This document shows positions 1 through 6,588 of a stretch of 25,101 nt of DNA, one piece after another. Within the stretch, counting starts at the first letter, position 1. Each line of letters opens with the position of its first letter. The position numbers were made by a program, and so were the translations under genes. The notes under the pieces were generated by a model. The model searched no databases. It worked only from the letters and a program-made list of their open reading frames with translations, and was not told the DNA's origin. Origin of the DNA: Syntrophaceae bacterium UBA6255 (GTDB taxonomy: Bacteria; Desulfobacterota; Syntrophia; Syntrophales; Smithellaceae); assembly GCA_002441205.1 (NCBI GenBank), contig DJVN01000091.1, positions 1 to 25,101 of the forward strand, written 5' to 3'.

Positions 1-356
1 TCACTATAGGTGTATTGAAATTTGTTCGTCGAACAATCCCGCCATGAGCGGAGGGCATAAGAGACCGCCCTTTGGGGCGGAATTAGGATCCGGGGTTTGC
101 CTTGGGATTCATAACCGTGATTTGTCGTCATTTCCATCTCATGTTTAAATTTTGGAAACATTGTGTCGAACAACGGCTTACAATGCCCACAATATGGGGA
201 CTCTTATATCACGGGCAAAACGACAAAGAGAACTAGTCAGGAATGTAAAAGTAGTATTGTTTGTTTTTGATGTGAGACTTAATAAAATATTTATTAATCA
301 TGAGATGACTATAGAGAGGATAATATTATATGTCAAGTAAAACCAGAGCGTGTGGT
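1..356. other. Stretch without a convincing gene
   Basis: No ORF here has a ribosome binding site, a recognisable domain or protein-like composition. A short perfect hairpin is visible at 65-80 (CCGCCC, loop TTTG, GGGCGG), but no T-run follows it on either strand, so it is not a convincing terminator. The stretch lies downstream of the minus-strand methyltransferase at 357. Confidence 0.5.
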
Positions 357-1223
357 TTAAACGTTTTCGGCTTCAACTTCGAGTCTCATCATGTCTATAT
401 GATAATTGCCGAACTTATCCTTCAGGGATCTCGCATCAAAACCATCAATGATTTCTTCAATGAATTGGTTGCGATGATTTTCCGGTATCATATTTGTGAA
501 AGCTATCCACACGGCTTCAATGTTTTTTCTCATTTCCGTTCTTCCATGGAAAAACGCGTCCTTGGGAATAAACTCCACACGTTTCTCGACAAATCCAAGA
601 TCTTTCAACCAAGTGTGGTAATCATCAATGCCGTAATAACAGAGAGTCGAGGAGACGCCATTGACAAAATAGTGGCTCCATTTTTCTTTTGATATGACAT
701 CAACGAATACCCGAGCCGCATTCACCGCGTTTCCCTTGCCGGCCATCTGGAATAATATTCTGCCATTCGGTTTTAAACTTTTTTTCACGCCCCGTAGTAC
801 GGCAACGTGATCCTGAACCCAGTGAAGCGCTGCATTTGAGTATGCCGCGTCGAATTCATTGTCAAAATCTATTTCTGTGGCATCCACGATCTGCCAGTCA
901 ACATTCGGATATTTGTTTTTCGGGAACCTTTTTGCGGCAAAACGGATCATTGCTGCCGAATTATCTATGCCAACGACATGTCCCTGCGGTACCCTTTTAG
1001 CGATTTCTATCGTCAGTTTTCCATCGCCACAGCCTATGTCCAGCACACTCTCCTTTCCGTGAAGCGTCAATTTCTCTAACAGCTCAAGCCCCCATTGAAA
1101 TTGATGATGTGACGATTTTTTATAAGCTTTAGCATTCCATTTCATCATACAGCAGCCTCGCACGGATGTTTCGGAAAGACTCTTTCGTCTTTCCTTTGCA
1201 ACTATTTCATTGATATCCGACAT
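357..1223 (-). CDS. Class I SAM-dependent methyltransferase (trans-aconitate methyltransferase-like)
   Basis: Predicted soluble class I methyltransferase that moves a methyl group from S-adenosylmethionine to an unknown acceptor. Motif I is VLDIGCGDGKLT, followed by the acidic strand end VVGIDNS that would hold the SAM ribose. A later NAALHWVQDH segment and SLKPNGRILFQM fit motifs II-III. The order resembles trans-aconitate 2-methyltransferases and Methyltransf_11/25 proteins, but the substrate cannot be named. Start choice is open. The longest reading (1223) has a purine-rich AGAGAAA upstream. An internal ATG at 1148 has GAGG seven bases ahead and gives MMKWNAKAYKK, which is closer to the usual start of this family, so the first 25 residues may not be made. 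The gene is alone on its strand. The upstream region contains a TTGACA (1275-1280 complement) without a clear -10. Confidence 0.85.
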   Translation of the reverse strand: MSDINEIVAKERRKSLSETSVRGCCMMKWNAKAYKKSSHHQFQWGLELLEKLTLHGKESVLDIGCGDGKLTIEIAKRVPQGHVVGIDNSAAMIRFAAKRFPKNKYPNVDWQIVDATEIDFDNEFDAAYSNAALHWVQDHVAVLRGVKKSLKPNGRILFQMAGKGNAVNAARVFVDVISKEKWSHYFVNGVSSTLCYYGIDDYHTWLKDLGFVEKRVEFIPKDAFFHGRTEMRKNIEAVWIAFTNMIPENHRNQFIEEIIDGFDARSLKDKFGNYHIDMMRLEVEAENV

Positions 1224-1410
1224 GCTTTCTCTTCAGAATCTGACCTCAAATCAATAATTTATTTTATCCCGCATTGTCAAGGAGATGATATCCTTTTAAA
1301 ACTTAATCAACATGAGTTAACGGAAAACGGGAACACTTGCTTCTTAATGCGGTGGTTATCCATCTGTAATAAATACGACTTACCCCTCGCATTTTGTACT
1401 CTAAATATTA

Positions 1411-1439
1411 TTGACATACAAAAAATCATTTATTATATT
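1411..1439 (+). promoter_or_regulatory. Sigma70-type promoter upstream of the STAS-like gene
   Basis: A perfect -35 TTGACA (1411-1416) is separated by 17 bases from TATATT (1434-1439). It lies about 30 bases before a strong ribosome binding site and the GTG start at 1478. The first 14 bases, TTGACATACAAAAA, recur at the promoter at 5275. Confidence 0.7.
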
Positions 1440-1477
1440 TTAGCTTAAGAAGAACTTCTCATAAATAGGAGGGGACC

Positions 1478-1843
1478 GTGCCATTAAAACGTAAAAGCAC
1501 AATGCTTCACAAGGGGAAGGTCGTCACGATCCATAACTATGTTGGCATAAAGGAAGAGGAGATCGTACGGGCCATCAAAATCCTCACAGCCGACATCACG
1601 AACGGCACAGAAAAGGACATTTTATTAATGATTGACTTTACCGGATGCACGGCCAGCGTGGAAGTAGTGACGGAGTTCAAGAAGTCGGCTATTGAGGTCA
1701 AACCGTTTGTGCGTAAAATAGTCGCTGTGGGCGTTAAGGGTATGCAGGCTTTTTTATTGAACACGGTCAATCGCTTCGCTGCCATACAGGTGGATCCCTA
1801 TCCCACGCGAGAAGAGGCTTTGGAAGCCATCGTGAAGGCATAA
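1478..1843 (+). CDS. STAS/SpoIIAA-like stand-alone domain protein, type A
   Basis: A 121-residue cytosolic protein consisting of one STAS/SpoIIAA-like fold. Features shared with the proteins at 9347, 16024 and 16467 are an N-terminal HKGK strand, a central hydrophobic strand ending in an acidic or polar turn (here LLMIDFTG), a K..A.GV.G segment (VAVGVKGMQAFLLNTVNRFA) and a C-terminal T.EEAL helix. STAS domains usually act as protein-protein switches; a partner is not visible here. The DSSG-type phosphorylatable serine of anti-anti-sigma factors is not evident, so a partner-switch role by serine phosphorylation is doubtful. The GTG start is fixed by AGGAGGGG a few bases ahead, downstream of a good sigma70 promoter. 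Confidence 0.8.
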   Translation: MPLKRKSTMLHKGKVVTIHNYVGIKEEEIVRAIKILTADITNGTEKDILLMIDFTGCTASVEVVTEFKKSAIEVKPFVRKIVAVGVKGMQAFLLNTVNRFAAIQVDPYPTREEALEAIVKA

Positions 1844-1951
1844 CCGCTTCCAGCGCCGGAGACGAAACATGCGGCTTCTCAACCGATCGATAAAAAGGTT
1901 CGGATATTAATCATTAAACGTCTTGAAATTGAAACAAGAAGGAGAATAAAA

Positions 1952-2056
1952 ATGTCGTGGTCAAAAACAGAAATAGTAACAACGGTTGTTATTGTTTTGT
2001 ATCTAATTTCGTTATTTATGGTCATGTTAAAAGAATTGGGTATCTGGACACCATAA
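1952..2056 (+). CDS. Small membrane protein, 34 aa
   Basis: A 34-codon ORF (begins MSWSKTEIVTT, ends KELGIWTP) with a strong Shine-Dalgarno, AGAAGGAG, seven bases before the ATG. Residues of about 9-26 form one uninterrupted hydrophobic helix (VTTVVIVLYLISLFMVML), long enough to span a membrane. It lies 108 bases after the STAS-like gene and may be cotranscribed with it. A T-rich run with a weak stem (around 2075-2118) follows. Function unknown; small single-span proteins often modulate a larger membrane partner, but nothing here identifies one. Confidence 0.6.
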   Translation: MSWSKTEIVTTVVIVLYLISLFMVMLKELGIWTP

Positions 2057-2390
2057 ATTGACAATAAAAGAATGGATTCTCGGCAGTATCAGAACTGATT
2101 CCGCCTTTTTTCTTTTTTTGAACATTCATAATTTCTCAGTCCTGACCACTATATCATGCTGAGACTTGAATGGTGAAGTCAATAGCGCCACTTATTCGTA
2201 CATGTTCATTTTGTTTTTAATTTTCTAAATAAGCATTAGGTCTTTTACCTATATGATTTATTGATCCGTCATCAATAATGCCTCATTTTTTCTATTTCAA
2301 TAAAAATGAATAGTGCTATTATTGTAGCCGCATCTACAAAATCAGTTCAACGATTGGATGCTGAGCTTTTTCAAAAAGGAGCATGTTTAT
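2057..2390. other. Intergenic stretch with a dyad and no gene
   Basis: No supported gene. After the small membrane ORF there is a T-rich run at about 2103-2119 preceded by an imperfect stem (CAGT/ACTG), a weak terminator candidate. The rest is A+T-rich leader for the gene at 2391, with the dyad listed separately at 2258-2278. Confidence 0.5.
2258..2278. promoter_or_regulatory. Perfect 8-bp inverted repeat, operator-like
   Basis: TTATTGAT, five bases, ATCAATAA: a perfect dyad of 21 bp about 110 bases upstream of the gene at 2391. The A+T-rich arms and short spacer look more like a protein-binding site than a terminator, since no T-run follows directly. A smaller dyad, AGGT-N5-ACCT, lies just upstream at 2238-2250. 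Confidence 0.4.
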
Positions 2391-2684
2391 ATGGAATATG
2401 AAAGTTTATTTTCAATAGAACTCTTAGATGAGGAAACAGGCGAGGTCGGGTTAATACCATCTGCGGAATTTTTATTTCACCCAAAGCATGTGCAGCTTGC
2501 AGAGCTTGAAGGTTGTTTGAGAATGTATGAAGAAGAACTAAGCAATATCAACAATTCGGAAAAAAGAAAGATAGTTTTCGAAAACTCGAAAGGTAAACAC
2601 ATCAATATTGATTCCGGGGAAGTTCAAATTGCTATTCTTGTTATCCGTAAATACATAAAATATTTAAGAGAAGGAAGAATTTAA
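2391..2684 (+). CDS. Hypothetical protein, 97 aa
   Basis: Not recognised. The ORF is open from 2358, but only the ATG at 2391 has a ribosome binding site (AAGGAG, nine bases upstream), so the product is taken to begin MEYESLFSIELLDEETGE. It is acidic and soluble-looking: a beta-like N-terminal third, a helical middle (VQLAELEGCLRMYEEELSN) and a basic C-terminal helix (IRKYIKYLREGRI). No membrane segment or signal peptide. It ends 53 bases before the diguanylate cyclase on the same strand and may share its transcript; that is the only hint of a role. Confidence 0.65.
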   Translation: MEYESLFSIELLDEETGEVGLIPSAEFLFHPKHVQLAELEGCLRMYEEELSNINNSEKRKIVFENSKGKHINIDSGEVQIAILVIRKYIKYLREGRI

Positions 2685-2737
2685 CAAGAAGGGAAATAAA
2701 ATAGTTGTGAAAGCAAAAATGCTTAAAGATTAAAAGC

Positions 2738-3712
2738 ATGAACAAAACTGAAGAAAACAACAAAAGATTTACCATGCTGATCAGTGTTCTGGAAAATTCA
2801 TCGCTTTTTCGCGGTATCAACTTTGAGGCGGTGAAGTTCCTGTTATTGGACTGTCAGGTTCTTCATTTTAAGGAAGGAGAGGTGCTGCTGTCGAAGAACC
2901 AGCGTAATGATAATGTTTACGTCATATTATCCGGCAGCTTCCGCATTAATCTTATACAACCTAATGACCTTAAGATCGCGTCATTCGGCGAAGGTGAATG
3001 TCTGGGGGAAATGTCCGTCATTGATGGTAGCAGTACTTCGGCTAGCGTCATCGCAAACATTGATTCCAGTGTTTTACAAATTCCCCACAGTGTTCTCTGG
3101 TCAATGCTCAGCGCTTCGCATAGCATGGCGCAGAATCTTCTTCAGATACTCTCGCGGCGAATTCGCATCGACGACGAGATGCTTGTTGATGATTTTTACG
3201 AAAGGCGGGTTATGGAACAATCGGCCCAGACGGATGCATTGACAGGCTTACACAATCGGCGCTGGTTTGATGACGTCTTTGCAAGACAAATAAAGCGTTG
3301 CAATGAGGACCGTTCACCCTTTTCTCTGCTGATACTCGATCTTGATTATTTTAAAAGAATCAACGACAGTTACGGACATATTGCCGGAGATCGTGCGCTC
3401 ATCGCCGTTGCCAATGTCCTTGCCAGTCAATTGCGACCGACGGACATTTTGGCACGCTATGGCGGTGAAGAGTTTGCCGTTGGGTTGCCCGACACAAAAC
3501 TCGATGAAGCATTTACGATCGCCGAACGCTTAAGACGGGCAATTGAATTTCTTGCTCTGCCATTCCGATCCGGTGAACCCCTGCCCCACTTAACTGTTTC
3601 AATCGGGATTGCCAAGATGCAAAAAGGTCAGACGCCGGAAACTGTATATGCAGCCGCGGATGCGGCGCTCTATCGGGCAAAGGATGGGGGACGCAATCGT
3701 GTGGTTATTTAA
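2738..3712 (+). CDS. Diguanylate cyclase with N-terminal cNMP-binding-like domain
   Basis: A 324-aa cytosolic protein predicted to make cyclic di-GMP from two GTP. Residues of about 20-130 form a cyclic-nucleotide-binding-type beta roll (FKEGEVLL, then FGEGECLGEMSVIDG). The arginine that normally grips the cyclic phosphate is replaced in SSTSAS, so classical cAMP/cGMP binding is doubtful. The GGDEF domain runs from about 166 to 324: DALTGLHNRR, the metal-binding DLDYFKRIND (D201), and the active-site GGEEF at 242-246. An inhibitory-site RxxD (RPTD, 233-236) sits exactly five residues before GGEEF, so product inhibition is likely. No membrane helices are seen. The ATG has only a weak Shine-Dalgarno; an in-frame TGA lies shortly upstream. 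A PilZ receptor and an HD-GYP phosphodiesterase lie downstream on the same strand. Confidence 0.92.
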   Translation: MNKTEENNKRFTMLISVLENSSLFRGINFEAVKFLLLDCQVLHFKEGEVLLSKNQRNDNVYVILSGSFRINLIQPNDLKIASFGEGECLGEMSVIDGSSTSASVIANIDSSVLQIPHSVLWSMLSASHSMAQNLLQILSRRIRIDDEMLVDDFYERRVMEQSAQTDALTGLHNRRWFDDVFARQIKRCNEDRSPFSLLILDLDYFKRINDSYGHIAGDRALIAVANVLASQLRPTDILARYGGEEFAVGLPDTKLDEAFTIAERLRRAIEFLALPFRSGEPLPHLTVSIGIAKMQKGQTPETVYAAADAALYRAKDGGRNRVVI

Positions 3713-3862
3713 TTGTTTTCACATACGCGGCTTCCCGCAGGAGTAAATAATCAAAAAAATGAATGAACTTTAAATTAATGTGTGGTAGAAATTTACACAG
3801 GTTTTTGCTTAAACTGGTCCAAACAGCTTGATAAAGTCTTCTACACGATGCGGAGTCCGTAA

Positions 3863-4246
3863 ATGGGAAATAGTGTGGAATATCAAATCACAACATCTGT
3901 GAATGATGGAATTCTTGAAGTTATCTTAACGGGCGAAGTAACAAAAGGTACCGTTGAAAAGTTGGCCATTGAAACGGCGGCTATCGTTATAGAAAACGGT
4001 TCTAAGAATATATTGGTGGATATCCGAACTCTCAAGGGGCGATTAGGGGTTTTTGAAACTTATGCCATTGTCAGAAATCCTTACGACAAACCCAAAGTGA
4101 ACTGTGCTGTTGTCGACCTTCCGGAAAACGTTGAATCCATAAGGTTTCTTGAGACCACATCCCTTAACGCCGGTCTATTATTGAAAACTTTTATCGATAT
4201 GGATGCGGCAAAAGCCTGGCTTAAGGGCATTAAAGAGAAGCGTTAA
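3863..4246 (+). CDS. STAS/SpoIIAA-like stand-alone domain protein, type B
   Basis: A 127-aa single-domain protein with the alternating strand/helix pattern of STAS domains: VNDGILEVILTGEV, a helix, the strand NILVDIRTLKGR, a second helix, then the C-terminal helix MDAAKAWLKG. The VDIR-LKGR segment and the NDGI..VILTG start separate it from the type A proteins of this window and pair it with the half-length ORF at 6282. No DSSG phospho-acceptor motif is visible. GGAG seven bases before the ATG supports the start. It lies between the diguanylate cyclase and the PilZ gene, so a role in the same signalling network is plausible but unproven. Confidence 0.75.
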   Translation: MGNSVEYQITTSVNDGILEVILTGEVTKGTVEKLAIETAAIVIENGSKNILVDIRTLKGRLGVFETYAIVRNPYDKPKVNCAVVDLPENVESIRFLETTSLNAGLLLKTFIDMDAAKAWLKGIKEKR

Positions 4247-4316
4247 CACGGATAAAAGCCATGCGGGAAGACAGTGCAAAAACGACCATTCTGAAAAGAA
4301 AGAAAAGTGAATCGTT

Positions 4317-4724
4317 ATGTTGGAAAATAGATTAGCGACAAGACTGGAAGAGGGGATTGATGTTACCGTTTCGTTAATCTCCCGTAAAAAAAATCTTTCT
4401 AAAGAAAAAGTCATGTATAATTCTATAAAGGATTTTTCCGCATCTGGTGTTAGTATTCAAACCAATGTCCTGTTTCCCGTTGGCACTCTCCTCAATGTAA
4501 AATTCACGTTAAAATCTCTAAGAGAAAAGATAAACGCCATCGGCAAAGTAAAATGGGTTAGCGTCATTGTTGAAGATAAGTATTATGAGATGGGAGTCGA
4601 ATTCGTCAATGCATCAACTTATGCACTCAAAAGAATTGATGAGTACATTTCGTGGAAGAAGAAGAATGAGAAGCCGAAATCCGCTTTAAGTATCCTTATC
4701 AACAAGCGCTTAATTCAGGAGTGA
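4317..4724 (+). CDS. PilZ domain c-di-GMP receptor
   Basis: A 135-aa protein that is essentially one PilZ domain, expected to bind cyclic di-GMP and pass the signal to an unknown partner. Both binding motifs are intact: RxxxR at residues 5-9 (RLATR) and D/NxSxxG at 39-44 (DFSASG). The following barrel strands (GTLLNVKFTL, AIGKVKWV, YEMGVEFVN) are typical. A basic C-terminal tail (about 112-135) extends past the domain. It lies 70 bases after the type B STAS-like gene and downstream of the diguanylate cyclase, consistent with a local c-di-GMP module. Its Shine-Dalgarno is weak. Confident in family, not in output. Confidence 0.88.
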   Translation: MLENRLATRLEEGIDVTVSLISRKKNLSKEKVMYNSIKDFSASGVSIQTNVLFPVGTLLNVKFTLKSLREKINAIGKVKWVSVIVEDKYYEMGVEFVNASTYALKRIDEYISWKKKNEKPKSALSILINKRLIQE

Positions 4725-4823
4725 GTCGTCCGGCGGATTTTCTTCTTTTTAAAAAATGCTCTCAGGTCGTCCGTTTAACAAAAAATCAAAGTCCGGATAT
4801 ACATTGTCGGCAAGGAGCCATTT

Positions 4824-4949
4824 ATGAAGGAATCATTGGAAACGATTAAGGCTGTTCTGAGCGGTTGGGTTGGCTTTGTGTTTGGCATAGGAGCCGCCGC
4901 AATCTTGTTATATGTGCTGTATTTAATCATCAAGGCAATCTTGTTTTAA
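4824..4949 (+). CDS. Small membrane protein, 41 aa
   Basis: A 41-codon ORF beginning MKESLETIKAVLSGW and ending IIKAILF, with AAGGAG six bases before the ATG. Residues of about 15-41 are nearly all hydrophobic (VGFVFGIGAAAILLYVLYLI), one transmembrane helix after a short amphipathic start. The stop is only 14 bases before the ATG of the ribbon-helix-helix-like gene, so the two are probably cotranscribed. Function unknown. Confidence 0.62.
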   Translation: MKESLETIKAVLSGWVGFVFGIGAAAILLYVLYLIIKAILF

Positions 4950-4963
4950 GGGAGATTTAAATA

Positions 4964-5179
4964 ATGAACAAACTACCGGCAACAAAAGCCATAACGGTCA
5001 GAGTATCGGAAAAAGAATTTAAGGCTTTAAGTGTTATCGCCAAAAAAACAGGACAATCTCTTTCCTCTACCGTTCGAAATGTAATCCACTATGATATTAT
5101 CAAATATGCCGAAAAGAACAACGCATTGAGAGTTTTAATGAATGGAGATCATACATGTAAAAAGAAAAAAAAGAAGTAA
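4964..5179 (+). CDS. Ribbon-helix-helix-like small DNA-binding protein
   Basis: A 71-aa basic protein. Residues of about 8-60 fit a CopG/Arc-type ribbon-helix-helix: a beta strand (KAITVRVS), helix 1 (EKEFKALSVIAKKTG), a short turn and helix 2 (SLSSTVRNVIHYDI). Such proteins bind operators as dimers and often act as antitoxin-type or autoregulatory repressors; no toxin gene follows. The C-terminus is a run of lysines (residues 66-71) encoded by an A-rich tract, where slippage could change the end. GGGAG lies before the ATG. It pairs with the 41-aa membrane protein 14 bases upstream. Confidence 0.65.
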   Translation: MNKLPATKAITVRVSEKEFKALSVIAKKTGQSLSSTVRNVIHYDIIKYAEKNNALRVLMNGDHTCKKKKKK

Positions 5180-5274
5180 CGCCCCTTTGTCTTTTCATTT
5201 CCATTAATTTGTTTTCCTCAAAGCATCATCACAATTATGGCCCTTGAGCTCTGTATTTTACGGGCAAGAATTTC

Positions 5275-5303
5275 TTGACATACAAAAACGGACTTCCTAT
5301 AGT
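5275..5303 (+). promoter_or_regulatory. Sigma70-type promoter of the short-chain dehydrogenase
   Basis: TTGACA (5275-5280), 17 bases, TATAGT (5298-5303). It gives a leader of about 45 bases before the preferred ATG at 5357. The -35 and the next eight bases are identical to those of the promoter at 1411. Confidence 0.7.
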
Positions 5304-5356
5304 ATTTTTGTTAAGCAGTCATGTCCTATCAACTCAAATATTGTGAGAGGTGTACG

Positions 5357-6208
5357 ATGGATTTAAACAAGAGATTTCCCCAAAAACGAATCATCATTAC
5401 AGGCGCGGGCAGCGGTTTGGGTAAAGCTCTGGCTCTGGAATTCGCAAAAATGAAATGGAATGTTGTCATTGCCGAGATTAACGACAGCCGTGCACAGGAA
5501 ACCGCTGATGAAATAAAAGCACTCGGCGCGAAGGCAATTGTTTCGCACTGCGATGTCACAAAATCGGCTGATCTTGAAAAAACTGTGGAAACCGCAAAAA
5601 AAGAATTGGGGGGAGTCGACATCATGATAAACAACGCCGGGGTTTCGGCAGGCGGATACATGGAAAAAATATCCCTCGAGGATTGGGAATGGATATTAAA
5701 TATAAACTTGAAAAGTGTCATATACGGATGCCGCGCCGTGATACCTTTGCTTAAGAAACAGAAGTCCGGATATGTCATTAATGTGGCATCCAGCGCCGGC
5801 CTGGTCTGTCTGCCCGAAATGTGCAGTTACAATATGACAAAGGCCGGTGTAATTGCCATTTCCGATACGCTCAGGACGGAACTTTCGCCATTGGGTATCG
5901 GTGTGTCAGTGGCGTGTCCGACCTTTATTAAAACAAATCTGATGGATGAGTTTCGTTCTCCCGATGCAAGGCAGCGCAAGCTGGCCGAAGGATTTTTTAG
6001 CAAATCAATCCTTTCGGTGGAGATTGTGGCGAAACATATCATAAAATCCGCTTCGCGCAACAAGATGCATATCATTTCTCAGATTGACGGAAAATATTTG
6101 TGGTGGTCAAAACGGCATTTCCCCTGGCTTTATTTTAAAATATCCGCATACATTTATAAGAAGGGTTATATCTACAAATATCTCGGTGTAAATTCTGATG
6201 AAGTGTGA
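5357..6208 (+). CDS. Short-chain dehydrogenase/reductase (SDR)
   Basis: A 283-aa NAD(P)-dependent oxidoreductase of the classical SDR family. Counting from the ATG at 5357, the nucleotide-binding TGAGSGLG is at 15-22, NNAG at 92-95, the catalytic serine at about 145-146 (NVASSAG), and YNMTK supplies Tyr158 and Lys162. The C-terminal 40 residues (LWWSKRHFPWLYFKISAYIYKK) are aromatic and basic, which suggests membrane contact or a lipid-like substrate; the substrate is unknown. The frame is open from 5321, but GAGAGG six bases ahead of 5357 favours that start, and a consensus promoter sits just upstream. Monocistronic as far as can be seen. Confidence 0.9.
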   Translation: MDLNKRFPQKRIIITGAGSGLGKALALEFAKMKWNVVIAEINDSRAQETADEIKALGAKAIVSHCDVTKSADLEKTVETAKKELGGVDIMINNAGVSAGGYMEKISLEDWEWILNINLKSVIYGCRAVIPLLKKQKSGYVINVASSAGLVCLPEMCSYNMTKAGVIAISDTLRTELSPLGIGVSVACPTFIKTNLMDEFRSPDARQRKLAEGFFSKSILSVEIVAKHIIKSASRNKMHIISQIDGKYLWWSKRHFPWLYFKISAYIYKKGYIYKYLGVNSDEV

Positions 6209-6281
6209 TTCGTCAGTTTATATCATTTATACATAGACCTTAAATTTTTCCAATGAATGATTATTCTCTGAGGTGTCATAA

Positions 6282-6467
6282 ATGCAGTGGAAAGCACAAT
6301 ACGAAATCTCCTCTTTTATGAATGACGGAATCCCTGGCATCATCCTGACCGGTACAAGAATGACAAATGACGCTGATGCTTTACAAGTAAAAGTAACGGA
6401 TATTGTGGAAGCAGCGGAAGCAGAAGATCTGTTAGTGGATTCCCGAAACCTTCTAATACCCCCTTAA
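6282..6467 (+). pseudogene. Half-length copy of the type B STAS-like gene
   Basis: A 61-codon ORF with GAGGTG before its ATG. It lines up with the first half of the protein at 3863: YEISSFMNDGIPGIILTG against YQITTSVNDGILEVILTG, and EDLLVDSRNL against KNILVDIRTL. It then stops at TAA (6465-6467), where the complete protein runs on for about 65 residues. No continuation of the domain was found in the following 100 bases. It is therefore most likely a decayed paralogue, although its ribosome binding site is intact and a half-domain could still be translated. It sits just upstream of the HD-GYP gene. Confidence 0.6.
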
Positions 6468-6588
6468 AGATAATATTGGAGAGGTTAACCTTGATTGATT
6501 CAAAAAAGTCTTAATAAGAATGCAAAAAAGAAAATAAAGCAGAGACGAACCGGATATTACTAAAATTCTAATGAAAGCAGAGGATGAT

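Noticed and set aside
65..80. GC-rich hairpin as an intrinsic terminator of the methyltransferase gene
   Set aside because: Nearly 280 bases past the stop codon and without a T-run on either strand.
152..340. 62-codon plus-strand ORF
   Set aside because: No Shine-Dalgarno, no recognisable motif, lies in an A+T-rich intergenic stretch.
330..692. 120-codon plus-strand ORF
   Set aside because: Antisense to the end of the SAM methyltransferase; no independent support.
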